Positions 53,281 to 63,350 of a stretch of 64,000 nucleotides of DNA are shown one piece after another. Below the pieces are notes generated by a model. The model saw nothing but the letters and a program-made list of their open reading frames with translations, was not told the origin of the DNA and searched no databases. Location of the stretch: assembly GCA_016722525.1 (NCBI GenBank), contig JADKJB010000001.1, forward strand, positions 372,001 to 436,000, given 5' to 3'. The stretch is from Bacteroidota bacterium. GTDB lineage: Bacteria > Bacteroidota > Bacteroidia > AKYH767-A > OLB10. Each line of letters opens with the position of its first letter. Position 1 is the stretch's first letter. The position numbers were made by a program, and so were the translations under genes.

Positions 53281-53847
53281 TTATACTCCCAAATTTGACC
53301 TGAACAATTTTACAGCAATGGCTAAAAGTATAAAGCCAAACACTTTTCGAACAACACCAATACCAACAGGGCCCAGTAAATTTTCGAGAAAGCGCAGATT
53401 TTTTAAACAAAGATAAACCAGGACCAGATTGAGAATAACTCCAATTATGATAGTCACTGAATCATATTGTGCTCTTAATGAAAGCAATGTTGTCATGGTA
53501 CCTGCACCGGCAATCAAAGGGAAGGCGATAGGAACAATTGAAGCGGTTGCGGGGAGTTCATCCTTATAGATTTTGATTCCCAAAATCATTTCTAAAGAAA
53601 GAAAAAACAGTACAAACGATCCAGCTATTGCAAAAGAGGAGAGATCGAGACCTAAAAACTTAAGAATACTTTCTCCGAGAAACAAAAACAACAACATAAT
53701 GAGGAAAGAAACCACAGTAGCTTTCTCAGGGTGAATACTTCCTGCTTGCTGTCTGATTTGAATAATGGCTGGGATGGAACCAATAATATCAATTACAGCG
53801 AAAAGAATCATGGAAACAGTAATGATGTCTTTGAAATTAAGATCCAT
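53281..53847 (-). CDS. MarC-family integral membrane protein
   Basis: 188 residues and six predicted membrane helices. Family motifs are FAVIDIIGSIPAIIQI at the first helix and PIAFPLIAGAGTMTTLLSL in the middle. No proven transport function; the historical link to antibiotic resistance is disputed. It lies 74 bp downstream of accC and may be read from the same transcript. Confidence 0.9.
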   Translation of the reverse strand: MDLNFKDIITVSMILFAVIDIIGSIPAIIQIRQQAGSIHPEKATVVSFLIMLLFLFLGESILKFLGLDLSSFAIAGSFVLFFLSLEMILGIKIYKDELPATASIVPIAFPLIAGAGTMTTLLSLRAQYDSVTIIIGVILNLVLVYLCLKNLRFLENLLGPVGIGVVRKVFGFILLAIAVKLFRSNLGV

Positions 53848-53921
53848 GTTGTTTAATTTTTTTAATAAAAAAATAAAAGAAGAAGCGCTAAAATAGCATC
53901 TGTAAATGCTACTAAATTATA

Positions 53922-55259
53922 CTACAACAATTTAAAGGACTCCAGAAATTTTGTTGTGTAATTACCTTTGATAAAGTCCGGATTTTGCATCAGCTGAACA
54001 TGAAACGGAATAGTTGTTTTGACACCTTCAATTACATACTCACTTAACGCACGCGACATCGTATTGATTGCTTCATCACGTGTTTGTGCGATGGTAATCA
54101 ATTTAGAAATCATGGAATCATAGTTAGATGGAATGGTATAACCGGCATAAACATGAGAGTCAACTCTCACACCGTGGCCTCCAGGAACGTGCAGGTTAGT
54201 AATTTTTCCCGGTGAGGGCCTAAAATTATTATAGGGATCTTCAGCATTAATACGACATTCAATAGCATGCAATGCGGGGTAGTGGTTCACACCTGAAATT
54301 TCTATTCCTGCAGCTATTTTTATCTGTTCTTTAATAAGATCATAATTAATTACTTCTTCGGTGATAGGATGCTCTACCTGAATACGAGTATTCATCTCCA
54401 TAAAATAAAAATTTCTGTGTTTATCAACCAGAAACTCTACGGTACCAACACCTTCATATTGTACGGCAAGGGCGGCTTTAATAGCAGCGTCACCCATTCT
54501 TTCTCGTAGCTCATGAGTCATGAAAGGCGAAGGCGTTTCTTCTACAAGTTTTTGATGTCTACGTTGAATAGAGCAATCACGTTCAGAGAGGTGACAGGCT
54601 TTTCCATATTGGTCCCCAGCAATCTGAATTTCGATATGTCGAGGTTCCTCAATATATTTCTCCAGATACATGGCATCGTTTCCAAAAGAGGCACTGGCCT
54701 CTTGTTTGGCAGATTCCCATGCAGCTTCAAACTCTTCTGATTTCCAAACAATACGCATTCCTTTTCCGCCACCGCCAGCAGTTGCTTTCAAAATAACAGG
54801 GTAACCTATTTTTTTAGCTATTTTCTGACCTTCGGAGATACTATTCAACAATCCTTCGGAGCCGGGAATTGTTGGAACTCCGGCCTTTTTCATAGTGTCC
54901 TTGGCATTTGATTTATCACCCATTGAATCAATCATTTCGGGTGAAGCGCCTATGAACTTAATATCATGCTTATCGCAGATGCCGGAAAACTTCGCATTTT
55001 CTGATAGAAAACCATAACCCGGATGAATGGCATCGGCATTGGTAATTTCAGCTGCGGAAATTATATTAGCGATGTGCAAGTAGGAGTCTCTGCTAGGTGG
55101 CGGGCCAATACAAACTGCCTCATCAGCAAATCGAACATGCAAACTTTCTTTATCTGCTGTGGAATAAACAGCAACAGTTCGGATGCCCATTTCCTTACAA
55201 GTACGGATAATGCGCAATGCAATTTCACCTCGGTTAGCAATAAGGATTTTCTTAAACAT
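53922..55259 (-). CDS. accC: Biotin carboxylase subunit of acetyl-CoA carboxylase
   Basis: 445 residues; carboxylates biotin on AccB using ATP and bicarbonate, the first step of fatty-acid synthesis. ATP-grasp features: N-terminal KILIANRGEIALRIIRTCKE, the glycine loop KATAGGGGKGMRIV, ERDCSIQRRHQKLVEE, and the catalytic MEMNTRIQVEHPITEEV. Intact and of normal length. It follows accB by 33 bp. Confidence 0.96.
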   Translation of the reverse strand: MFKKILIANRGEIALRIIRTCKEMGIRTVAVYSTADKESLHVRFADEAVCIGPPPSRDSYLHIANIISAAEITNADAIHPGYGFLSENAKFSGICDKHDIKFIGASPEMIDSMGDKSNAKDTMKKAGVPTIPGSEGLLNSISEGQKIAKKIGYPVILKATAGGGGKGMRIVWKSEEFEAAWESAKQEASASFGNDAMYLEKYIEEPRHIEIQIAGDQYGKACHLSERDCSIQRRHQKLVEETPSPFMTHELRERMGDAAIKAALAVQYEGVGTVEFLVDKHRNFYFMEMNTRIQVEHPITEEVINYDLIKEQIKIAAGIEISGVNHYPALHAIECRINAEDPYNNFRPSPGKITNLHVPGGHGVRVDSHVYAGYTIPSNYDSMISKLITIAQTRDEAINTMSRALSEYVIEGVKTTIPFHVQLMQNPDFIKGNYTTKFLESFKLL

Positions 55260-55292
55260 AAATTAGGGAATTAAAGGGAAAGTCCTTTGATA

Positions 55293-55765
55293 TCATGCGG
55301 GCTCAACCAAAAACAAAGGCTGATCATATTCAACAGGAGAGGAGTTATCGACCAACACCTTAACAATTCGACCAGAGATATCGCTTTCGATTTCATTGAA
55401 CAATTTCATAGCCTCAATAATGCAGATAACCTGACCCTGTTTGATCTCATCTCCAACATTAACAAAGTTGGGTTTATCCGGAGAAGGCGTACGATAAAAT
55501 GTTCCTATCATGGGGGATTTTACGGTATGGTATTTAGAAACATCCTCCACAGGGGCTGTTTTTACCGGAGCTGCGATTGCAGGAGCAGGAGCGGCGGCTA
55601 CTAACGGTGCAGCGTATGGGATAGGGGCGGGAGCTGCGACTACATGTTCCATCTGTTTAACAGAATTCTTAATAGTAATCTTAAAATCTTTCTGTTCGAG
55701 GCTCACCTCACTGACACCGGCTTTGAAACGAACCGGATTAGTTCTTCAATTTCTTTCTTGTTCAT
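55293..55765 (-). CDS. accB: Biotin carboxyl carrier protein (frame-interrupted)
   Basis: The biotinyl domain holds the acceptor Lys in IEAMKLFNEIES, preceded by an Ala/Pro linker. The open frame from 55706 starts at MSLEQKDF. The true start is 55765 (MNKKEIEELIRFVSK), with one A missing near 55721-55724 between VSK and AGVSEVSLEQ. The restored length is ~157 residues. It carries biotin between AccC and the carboxyltransferase. Confidence 0.9.
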
Positions 55766-55801
55766 CAGGATGCCTTATTTAGATCCAAATATATGAAATA
55801 T

Positions 55802-56800
55802 TTACTTATTACTATCATAGGCCCATTTGATATAAATGGATCCCCATGTAAAACCACCTCCAAATGCTGCTAAAATCAGAGCATCCCCTTTATGAAGTTG
55901 GTGCTCCATTCCCACAAACATAAAGGAATAGTGCCATTAGTTGTATTTCCGTACTTCTGAATATTCAACATTACTTTTCACTACCAATACCCATACGCTT
56001 TGCGGTGGCATCAATGATTCTTTTATTCGCTTGATGGGGAACCAGCCAGGCTATATCATCCGGTTTCAAATGATTGCGTTCCATTATTTCAGCTGAAACG
56101 TCGGCCATTTTAGTTACTGCAAACTTAAATACTGCCTGACCTTCCTGATAAACATAATGTTGACGGGCATCGATAGTTTCGTGAGAGGGCGGGAATGCGC
56201 TTCCTCCAGCTTTTTGATGCAAATGCACTCTTCCTGCGCCATCGCTGTGGAGGACAGAATCAATGATTCCATTTCCGGAGGTATCGGCTCCAAAAGAACG
56301 GCTCCACCTCCATCACCAAAAATAACACAAGTAGTTCGATCTGTATAGTCTACTATAGCCGACATTTTATCAACTCCAATAACAACTACTTTTTTATATT
56401 GCCCTGATTCAATAAATTTCGAACCTGTTGCCAGTGCATAAAGAAATCCTGAACAAGCGGCGTTTAAGTCGAAACCAAAAGCGTTTTTCATTCCAACTTT
56501 ATCACTAACGATATTAGCAGTAGCAGGGAAGATTAAATCCGGTGTTGTTGTTGCACAAATAACCAGTTCAATTACCGCAGGACCAATTCCGCGTTTTTTT
56601 GAGAGTCCGTTTACCGCATGCACAGCAATTTCGGAGGAGCCCTTACCTTCGCCTTTTAAGATACGCCGTTCATTGATTCCTGTTCGGGAAAGAATCCAAT
56701 CATCAGAAGTGTCAACTTATTTTTCAAGTTCCGCATTGGTCAAAATATACTCAGGAACCCAACCGTTCACAGCAGTAATTGCGGCTCTGATTTTTTCCAT
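55802..56800 (-). pseudogene. fabH: 3-oxoacyl-ACP synthase III, four lesions
   Basis: Condenses acetyl-CoA with malonyl-ACP to start fatty-acid chains. The sequence from MEKIRAAITAVNGWVPEYIL to AAFGGGFTWGSIYIKWAYDS is complete (~332 codons). The catalytic Cys (NAACSGFLYA), His (VPHQANKRIID) and Asn (KYGNTTNGT) are all recognisable. It is broken by an in-frame TAA at 56717-56719 (LEK*VDTSDDW, CAA in homologues) and by single-base losses near 56273, 55976 and 55908. The largest open pieces are 56114-56623 and 55971-56228. Either heavily mis-sequenced or truly inactive. Confidence 0.88.
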
Positions 56801-56807
56801 AAAAAGT

Positions 56808-57777
56808 TTATTTAGGAATCTGTTCGTTGACAGGTATTTCGCTCAATGCTATGGAAATTTTTTCAGTTAGCTCAGCTTCGACAACACCCCTGGTAAGCAA
56901 AATCATATTTTTAATGGCTTTGGCATTAGAAATACCATGAGCTATAACAACAGTAGAGTTCACTCCTAAAATAGGTGTTCCTCCATAATTTTCAAAATCA
57001 AAACGATCGAAATATTCGTCGTGGATATTACGTTTACGAAGCAATGAATAAAAAGACTCTGCAAGTTTAAGCATGACATTTCCTGTAAACCCATCGCACA
57101 CGAGCACATCAGCTTTATTATTGAACATATCACGACCTTCCAGGTTACCAACGAAATTAAGGTGCGGTGTTGATTTTAAAATCTGGTTGGTTTCTTTAGT
57201 GAGCAGATTCCCTTTTTCATCTTCTTCGCCAATGCTTATTAAGCCAACTTTAGGATTGTTAATATGGTAAACACTCTCTACAAAAATGGAACCTAGCACC
57301 GCAAACTGCTGCATCATTTCAGGTTTGCAATCGGCATTAATACCTACATCAAGAATAATTCCCATGCCACCATCCTCTTTCGGAATAATGGAACAAATTG
57401 CAGGCCTTATAATTCCCTGAATAGGCTTTAAAGCAATCATAGAACCCACCAACATAGCACCGGTATTACCTGCACTTGCAAAAGCATCTAGTTGTTTAGC
57501 TTTCAACAAATGAAAACCAACGGTAATACTGGAATCGGGTTTTTGAGAAAATGCTTTGGTTGGATTATCGGCCATCCCGATAATATCGGTAGTATGGACA
57601 AATTCAAATAATGATTCATCGCCATTATGTTGGCGAATGATTTCACGAATTTCGGGTTCGTTACCAATAAGAACAAGGGCATGGCGGGAATCAAGCTCTT
57701 TTCGCGCCTGAATAGCCCCCAAAGTTGTTTCCAAGAGGAGCGAAATCACCGCCCATCATATCAATGCCAATTCTCAT
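56808..57777 (-). CDS. plsX: Phosphate acyltransferase PlsX (frame-interrupted start)
   Basis: Makes acyl-phosphate from acyl-ACP for phospholipid synthesis. The open frame from 57749 carries VGFHLLKAKQLDAFASAGNT, GAMLVGSM, DVGINADCKPEMM and DVLVCDGFTGNVMLKL. The first ten codons (MRIGIDMMGGDFAPL) are in another frame from 57777, with one extra base near 57730. Restored length is ~322 residues. Lies 46 bp after rpmF in the canonical order rpmF-plsX-fabH. Confidence 0.92.
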
Positions 57778-57823
57778 TAACAGCTGATTAAATGTTTAAA
57801 TAAAATAAGATGACAGGAGCGAA

Positions 57824-58012
57824 TTATGCCGCTGCCTGTTCCATCACTACTTTCCCCTTATAATACATCTTTCCTTCGTGCCAATAGGCGCGATGATAAA
57901 GATGAGCTTCGCCGGTTGTGGCGCAAATTGCTACTGTTGGAGCTGTAGCTTTGTAGTGTGTTCTCCTTTTTGCACTCCTTGATTTGGAATGTTTGTGTTT
58001 AGGATTTGGCAT
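57824..58012 (-). CDS. rpmF: 50S ribosomal protein L32
   Basis: 62 residues, the normal length: MPNPKHKHSKSRSAKRRTHY start, then the short GEAHLYHRAYWHEGKMYYKG tail. The four zinc cysteines of other L32 proteins are largely lost (one remains), as usual in Bacteroidota. Preceded by the DUF177 gene. Confidence 0.95.
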   Translation of the reverse strand: MPNPKHKHSKSRSAKRRTHYKATAPTVAICATTGEAHLYHRAYWHEGKMYYKGKVVMEQAAA

Positions 58013-58048
58013 TTTAGTACTCTTTTTATAGTTTGTTAATTCAAAAAT

Positions 58049-58582
58049 TTAATTTTTTCTACTTCCAAGTTTTAACAAGGCTTCCCATCGGGGATCTACC
58101 TGATTAAGGTCCTCACTTTCCGATTTCTCCGAGAGCTTTTTCAAGAACTCAGGATTGCAAGTAGGATTCCCATTTGCATCATCGGGGTGCACCACTCTCA
58201 TTGGTATAGACAAACTCAGGTAATCATAAATATGTTGAGCCACATTGATATGGTGATCACAATGACTAATCACAATAATGTCGTCTGTTTCTCCAGCTCC
58301 CGGTTCACCAAATCGAACTAAGAGAATCTGATGCGAGTCGACTGGAATATCAAATTCCTCAAGGCAACGATCGCAAGTTTGATGTATAGAACCTTTCAGA
58401 TTAAAGGTTAATGTTAACACCGTTTCTGCTTTGTGGAAATCAAGCTCCACATAAACATTAGCTTTCGAAATTACCGAGTTTTCGAATGATTCAAAGAACT
58501 TGTCATCAATTGTGTATTCAAACCGATGATTCCCTTTTGCCAGTCCAGCAAATGGAATCGAGTATTTTACAAGACGATCCAC
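58049..58582 (-). CDS. YceD/DUF177 family protein
   Basis: 177 residues. The family signature is HQTCDRCLEEFDIPV (Cys-x-x-Cys) with an acidic second half (FGEPGAGETDDIIVI, LSIPMRVVHPDD). DUF177 almost always precedes rpmF and is linked to 23S rRNA maturation in plants and bacteria. It is the first gene of the DUF177-rpmF-plsX-fabH-accB-accC run. Confidence 0.9.
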   Translation of the reverse strand: MDRLVKYSIPFAGLAKGNHRFEYTIDDKFFESFENSVISKANVYVELDFHKAETVLTLTFNLKGSIHQTCDRCLEEFDIPVDSHQILLVRFGEPGAGETDDIIVISHCDHHINVAQHIYDYLSLSIPMRVVHPDDANGNPTCNPEFLKKLSEKSESEDLNQVDPRWEALLKLGSRKN

Positions 58583-58756
58583 CTTTCCGGTATTTTAATT
58601 TTTAACTCAGACAAAGTGGGCAAAGGTAGGTAAAAGACCGGAATTGAAGAAATAGGATGCAAATTATAAGCAATTATTGCACTTATAAAATTGTAATTCA
58701 ATTAATTAAATCACAAAAAGAGCAAATTCTACCCGAATAACAGCCATTGGCGAATT

Positions 58757-60471
58757 TTATCGAACCACTAATTTCTGTCGAAAAATGAGTGGCTGAAGCC
58801 AGCTCAATAAAGTAAACACCTGCAGGAATTTTTTGAGTATCAACAAAGTAACGGCTGTCCCCAAAAGGTGCTTCTCCTTCAAAATTTTAGCCACATCTCT
58901 GCCGAAAACATCTTTCAACACAATTTTAACAATTTGTTTTTGAGCACTATATAATGGAATACAAGTGATTCCTTTAGAGGGATTCGGGAAAACCGGATTT
59001 AATTCTATCTGAGTTGCATTGTAACTCAGTCCGGTGGTGCCTAACACTTTAAACTTCCAGTATCCATCAGGAGCAGGCATCGGACGCACCTGTTGCTTTC
59101 CTGAAACGGACTGTCCTTGCACATAATAATAAATGGTGGTACCTACAGGCTGGGCAGGGATATCTGCAAGCCAATCGGTAGGATTAAAACCTTGATACAT
59201 GGGTATAGACTGATACGGAAGTAAAGTATCGGTACGATAAAATAATATCCCATTTAAAATACCCGACCGGTGCTTCATTAATGCTGCAACGAAGTAAGGG
59301 TTAACATCATCGTAGGTATCAGGAAGGGGTTGATGACTGATAAGCAGCGGGTCACTGGTTCCAAGTTCTTTAGTAATACAATGCAACGCACCAAGTGCAC
59401 CGATACTGGCTGTTGAATTAATACCTATTACTTTATAGCCTGGAAGGGCATCTCTATAAATACGAAGTGCAGTTGTATCCTGAGGGATATTATAGGTAGG
59501 AACAATGATGGTTTTATTTATGAAAGAAGAATTTGTGTACGTAAAATAATCCCCATTTGTATTCGGATACTGTCCGTTATCAGGAGGCATTGGGATTCGT
59601 ACAATTTTGTAAGGGGTACCAAAAACCGAATTGAAATTATTTAATACATAAAGCATATTGGCTTCAATTTGTGGTCCATCGGCAACACCTGTAGGATATT
59701 CACCAAAAAGCAATGTTTCCTCATCGAGCAATTTTAAATGCATATCAATGTGATGAATAACATCATAAGGAAGCGGGCTCATTTTAATATAGCGATTGAT
59801 CCCCATAAACCGATTCATTATTGAGTCAATTTCGGGTTCTGTTTTACTAGGATTTTCATCAATAACCAAATTAGAAGAGAAGCCGGTACCAAAGCCATCT
59901 GTCATGAAATTACCACCAGTATGAATCAGATTCCACGGTGCTGTAGTAGTTTCATAAAAAGGGGTGTTTAATTGCGTTGCTATCAGACCTGGAATAGCAT
60001 CATCAAGAGGGCGAGGCCTGTTATAAATCCACTCGATAGTAAGAAGGCTATCCACATCATTCGTGTATGCACTCCATGGTCCATAATCCCGACTCCAAAC
60101 GCTATTATACGGAACTTGCATACAAGTTACATTCACTGTATCGATATTGTTAGCAGCAAGATAATTAATCACTGTTGTGGCATTACTACAAACTATATAA
60201 ACACGTGTTTCTTCTTTTGCATATCGAACAATTTCTTTGAGCATGCTTTGGTAATTAGTCCAGGTTATAAGAAAGCCTTGTAACTCTTCCCATTCCCCAA
60301 TAGTTCTAACCTGCGAAGCAGGAGGAGTGGCAATTGCTGAGGATGAGGTGCTCCTCGATTGAAGATAAGCGGGCATCAAAGCTCTTTCGTTGGGTGACAT
60401 ACGATGAGGCAGTGTTTGAGAAAAAGGAGACCGGTATTTAAAAACAATAAGAAGGTAAATATATATTTCAT
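58757..60471 (-). CDS. Exported peptidylarginine/agmatine deiminase-like enzyme with T9SS tail
   Basis: ~570 residues when joined. The signal peptide (MKYIFTFLLFLNTGLLFSQ) starts at 60471, in another frame than the main body from 60400 (one T lost near 60418-60425). The PAD_porph-fold catalytic residues are all visible: SRDYGPW, HHIDMHLKLLDEETLLFGEY (His, Asp), YTYTNSSFINKTIIV (Asn) and IGALGALHCITKE (Cys). A beta domain and a type A sorting domain follow, the latter broken and re-set by two indels in T runs near 58883 and 58783 (GVYFIELASATHF, QKLVVR). Same layout as Porphyromonas PPAD; substrate unproven. Confidence 0.8.
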
Positions 60472-60875
60472 GAAGATGAGTTTAATTCAAGGCTAAAGTA
60501 CCAATAAAACAGATTCGTACTTGATTGTTACTACAAAATAAGCAAAACTATAGAGTGAAATGGTTACTTATGATTTGCTAGAAATAATAGTGTTAAACCG
60601 GCAATTATGCCAACCTATTTTTTCAAGATTCATTTTAAAAAGGGTATCAGAATTTGGTTGTTTTGACCCCAAAACCCTTTCAGGACAAAGACTTTGGTTT
60701 TGATCCTTCCAGTACAGTACTCAGTTCCACTGTTGCATTCAAAAATCAAACACCTGCGGAATTGAAGTATTTACGATTCCCTAACACTTCGGATTAGGGG
60801 CATTGCAGGTAAATTAAATTGAAATAAATAGAATTGTCACGGAGCTGGCAAGCCTTTGATTAATTTTGAAAACTC
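60472..60875. other. 404-bp intergenic region with a short coding-like remnant
   Basis: Divergent spacer between the deiminase and the glycosyltransferase genes. From ~60675 to 60797 a plus-strand frame reads KPFQDKDFGFDPSSTVLSST, then VAFKNQTPAELKYLRFP and a stop. It has no start and is not recognised; it may be gene debris. Promoters of both flanking genes should lie here. Confidence 0.35.
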
Positions 60876-61949
60876 ATGAAAACCCCAGCACCCCCAAACA
60901 CATTCCTCATAAATGGTCGATTTTTAACACAACAACTTTCTGGGGTTCAATCTTTTGCGCGATCCATTTGCAGGGAATTGTCGGCATCCGCTCAATTAGT
61001 GATACTTGTTCCAGAAAACGAGAAATTGACAAATGATGAGTTTTCCGATTTAATTGTTCGATTTGGTAAATTCAAAGGGCCAATTTGGGAGCAGTTAGAT
61101 TTGCCAAGATATGTCAAAAAGCAAAAAGGTCTTACATTAATCAATCTATGTAACACCGGACCACTATTTCTAAAAAATCAGGCAGTTACTATTCATGATT
61201 TAGCATTTAAAAAAAACCCAAAATGGTTCCATCCATTGTTCAGTGCTTATTACAATTTTCTTATTCCACAAATTTGCAGAAACAGTAAAATTGTTTTTAC
61301 TGTTTCAAACACCATCAAAGGAGAATTGGTCGCTCAACTTGGAATCGCAGCTGAAAAAATAGCCATTGTTGCTAATAAAGTAAGTGAAGTCCTTTTGCAA
61401 ATGGATCCACAAAAACCAAATGGGTTAAAAGCAAATCCAAAAGAATTTTTTTTAATGGTTGGCACGCAGGATCCAAGAAAAAATTTCGCTTTTGTAGAGG
61501 AGCTTTTCAAGGAAGGGTTTGAAGGAAAAAAACTGATTATTGCAGGAGGGAGCAATCGTAATTTTAATAGTAGCGTTACCGAAAACAGCCAAAGCGATTT
61601 TGTTTTAAAAACCGGGTTTATCACTGAAGCAGAATTAAAATGGCTTTATTTAAATGCCATTGCCTTAATTAATCCTTCGCTTTACGAGGGTTTTGGCATA
61701 CCTAATTTAGAAGCAATGGCCTTAAGTTGCCCCATAGCCTGCTCTGATATTCCCATATTCAGAGAAATTTGCAAAGATCGAGTGCATTATTTCAATCCGT
61801 ATGAAAAGAACTCCCTCCAAAGTACACTTCATAAAATTCTTGAAAACAAACTTCCAGCCGACGACAAAGTTTCCCATGCAAAAGTTATCTTTGAAGACTT
61901 TCAGTTTACAAAAAGAGCCGCTATTATAATAAACTTCTTGACTAAATGA
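60876..61949 (+). CDS. GT4-family glycosyltransferase
   Basis: 357 residues with a GT-B fold. The N-terminal acceptor domain has NGRFLTQQLSGVQSFARSIC and LTLINLCNTGPLFL...VTIHDLAF. The donor domain has LMVGTQDPRKNFAFV and the E-x7-E motif NPSLYEGFGIPNLEAMAL. Probably adds a sugar in surface-polysaccharide synthesis. Its stop overlaps the next start (ATGA), so the two transferases are co-translated. Confidence 0.88.
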   Translation: MKTPAPPNTFLINGRFLTQQLSGVQSFARSICRELSASAQLVILVPENEKLTNDEFSDLIVRFGKFKGPIWEQLDLPRYVKKQKGLTLINLCNTGPLFLKNQAVTIHDLAFKKNPKWFHPLFSAYYNFLIPQICRNSKIVFTVSNTIKGELVAQLGIAAEKIAIVANKVSEVLLQMDPQKPNGLKANPKEFFLMVGTQDPRKNFAFVEELFKEGFEGKKLIIAGGSNRNFNSSVTENSQSDFVLKTGFITEAELKWLYLNAIALINPSLYEGFGIPNLEAMALSCPIACSDIPIFREICKDRVHYFNPYEKNSLQSTLHKILENKLPADDKVSHAKVIFEDFQFTKRAAIIINFLTK

Positions 61950-62884
61950 AAATTGCCCTTGTTCAGGATTGGTTTGTAGTGAATGGAGGAGCCGAAAAGG
62001 TGGTTCGTGAGATCGTGCAACTATATCCTGACATTGCGATTTTTTCTCTGGTAGATTTCTTAAATGAAGAAGATCGCAAATACATTTTAAATGGGAAACA
62101 GGCGACAACATCCTTCATTCAAAAATTGCCCTTCGCAAAAAAACATTACAGGAATTATCTTCCCCTTTTTCCAACTGCGATAGAAAGCATGGACTTGTCA
62201 GAATTTGATCTCATTATTTCTTCATCATCGGCGGTTGCAAAAGGCATCAAAAAAAATCCCGGTCAGATTCATATTTGTTACTGCCATTCTCCGGTAAGAT
62301 ATGCATGGGATCTTGAAGAGGAATATCTCTCACAGCTTTCCTGGATAAAAAGACAATTGTCGAAACCGGTATTAAAATATATACGCAAATGGGACCTGAG
62401 CACAACAAAAAGAGTAGATTTTTTTATTGCTAATTCCAGAAACATTGGCGAAAGAATCAGCAGGATTTATGGCCGTCCATCCAAAGTTGTTTATCCTCCT
62501 GTTGACATTAAAAGTTTTTACCCGGTAGAAAAAAAAGAGGACTACTATTTCACCACTTTAAGAATAGTTCCTTATAAAAAACTGGATCTTATCATAGAAA
62601 CTTTCAATCAATTTCCTGACAAAAAATTAATTGTATGTGGTGATGGGCCTTCATTAAATAAAATAAAAGCGTTAGCAAAACAGAATATTCAATTTGCCGG
62701 ATTTGTAAATCGTGAAACCCTGATAAAATATATGCAAAAAGCAAAAGCATTTATTTTAGCTGCGGAAGAAGATTTTGGCATCACCAGTATTGAAGCTCAA
62801 AGTTGTTGCACACCGGTGATTGCCTATAAAAAAAGGGGGGTATTTAGAGACTGTGATAGAAGGGAAAACGGGATTGTTTTTTGA
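61946..62884 (+). CDS. GT4-family glycosyltransferase (WbaZ-like), main fragment
   Basis: 312 residues: KIALVQDWFVVNGGAEKVVR start, YCHSPVRYAWDLEEEYL, RVDFFIANSRNIGERI, FTTLRIVPYKKLDLIIETFN and FILAAEEDFGITSIEAQSCC, all characteristic of WbaZ/mannosyltransferase-like GT4 enzymes. An extra A in the A7G6 run near 62828-62840 shifts the frame. The native continuation, GGYLETVIEGKTGLFFEEQT, is in the next open frame. Confidence 0.85.
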   Translation: MKIALVQDWFVVNGGAEKVVREIVQLYPDIAIFSLVDFLNEEDRKYILNGKQATTSFIQKLPFAKKHYRNYLPLFPTAIESMDLSEFDLIISSSSAVAKGIKKNPGQIHICYCHSPVRYAWDLEEEYLSQLSWIKRQLSKPVLKYIRKWDLSTTKRVDFFIANSRNIGERISRIYGRPSKVVYPPVDIKSFYPVEKKEDYYFTTLRIVPYKKLDLIIETFNQFPDKKLIVCGDGPSLNKIKALAKQNIQFAGFVNRETLIKYMQKAKAFILAAEEDFGITSIEAQSCCTPVIAYKKRGVFRDCDRRENGIVF

Positions 62885-63350
62885 AGAGCAAACAGTTGAT
62901 TGCTTAAAAAATGCGATCCTTCGTTTCGAAGCTACTGAAATGCTTTTCCAAAAATCAGATTTCATTGCCAACGTTGAGGTGTTTTCAATTGAAAACTTTC
63001 GAGTTAATTTAAAAATTGCATTGATGAATATCTGGCAGGAAAGAATATATCTAATTAATTTTATACTACTTTGCCTTGTTGCCTGCTTCCCTGTTTTAAA
63101 CATGAAAGCAACAGTAATTTTTATCATATGTTTTACAAGTGTCAGTTTTATTACCGGTCTTATTTGGAATATTAAAAAAATTAATAGTGCCAGAGTAAAA
63201 GAATTGTTCTTGTTGTTATTCCCTTTTTACTATTTTTCTCGTACCTATATTACAGATCGATCCCCTGAGTCCATATTTTATCTGGAAGTTTCTTTGAGTT
63301 TATTGGCATTTCCAATTGCTTTCTTTTTTTATGCCACTTTACATGGATGA
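62820..63350 (+). CDS. Glycosyltransferase tail joined to O-antigen-ligase N-terminus
   Basis: Residues ~6-75 finish the upstream GT4 (GGYLETVIEGKTGLFFEEQT...FSIENFRVNL). From MNIWQERIYLINFILLCLVA on, the frame is a membrane protein with four or more helices, the start of the ligase. No stop separates the two parts, so either they are fused or a further indel hides the stop and start. The frame ends falsely near 63345, where one base is missing. Confidence 0.6.
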   Translation: MPIKKGGYLETVIEGKTGLFFEEQTVDCLKNAILRFEATEMLFQKSDFIANVEVFSIENFRVNLKIALMNIWQERIYLINFILLCLVACFPVLNMKATVIFIICFTSVSFITGLIWNIKKINSARVKELFLLLFPFYYFSRTYITDRSPESIFYLEVSLSLLAFPIAFFFYATLHG

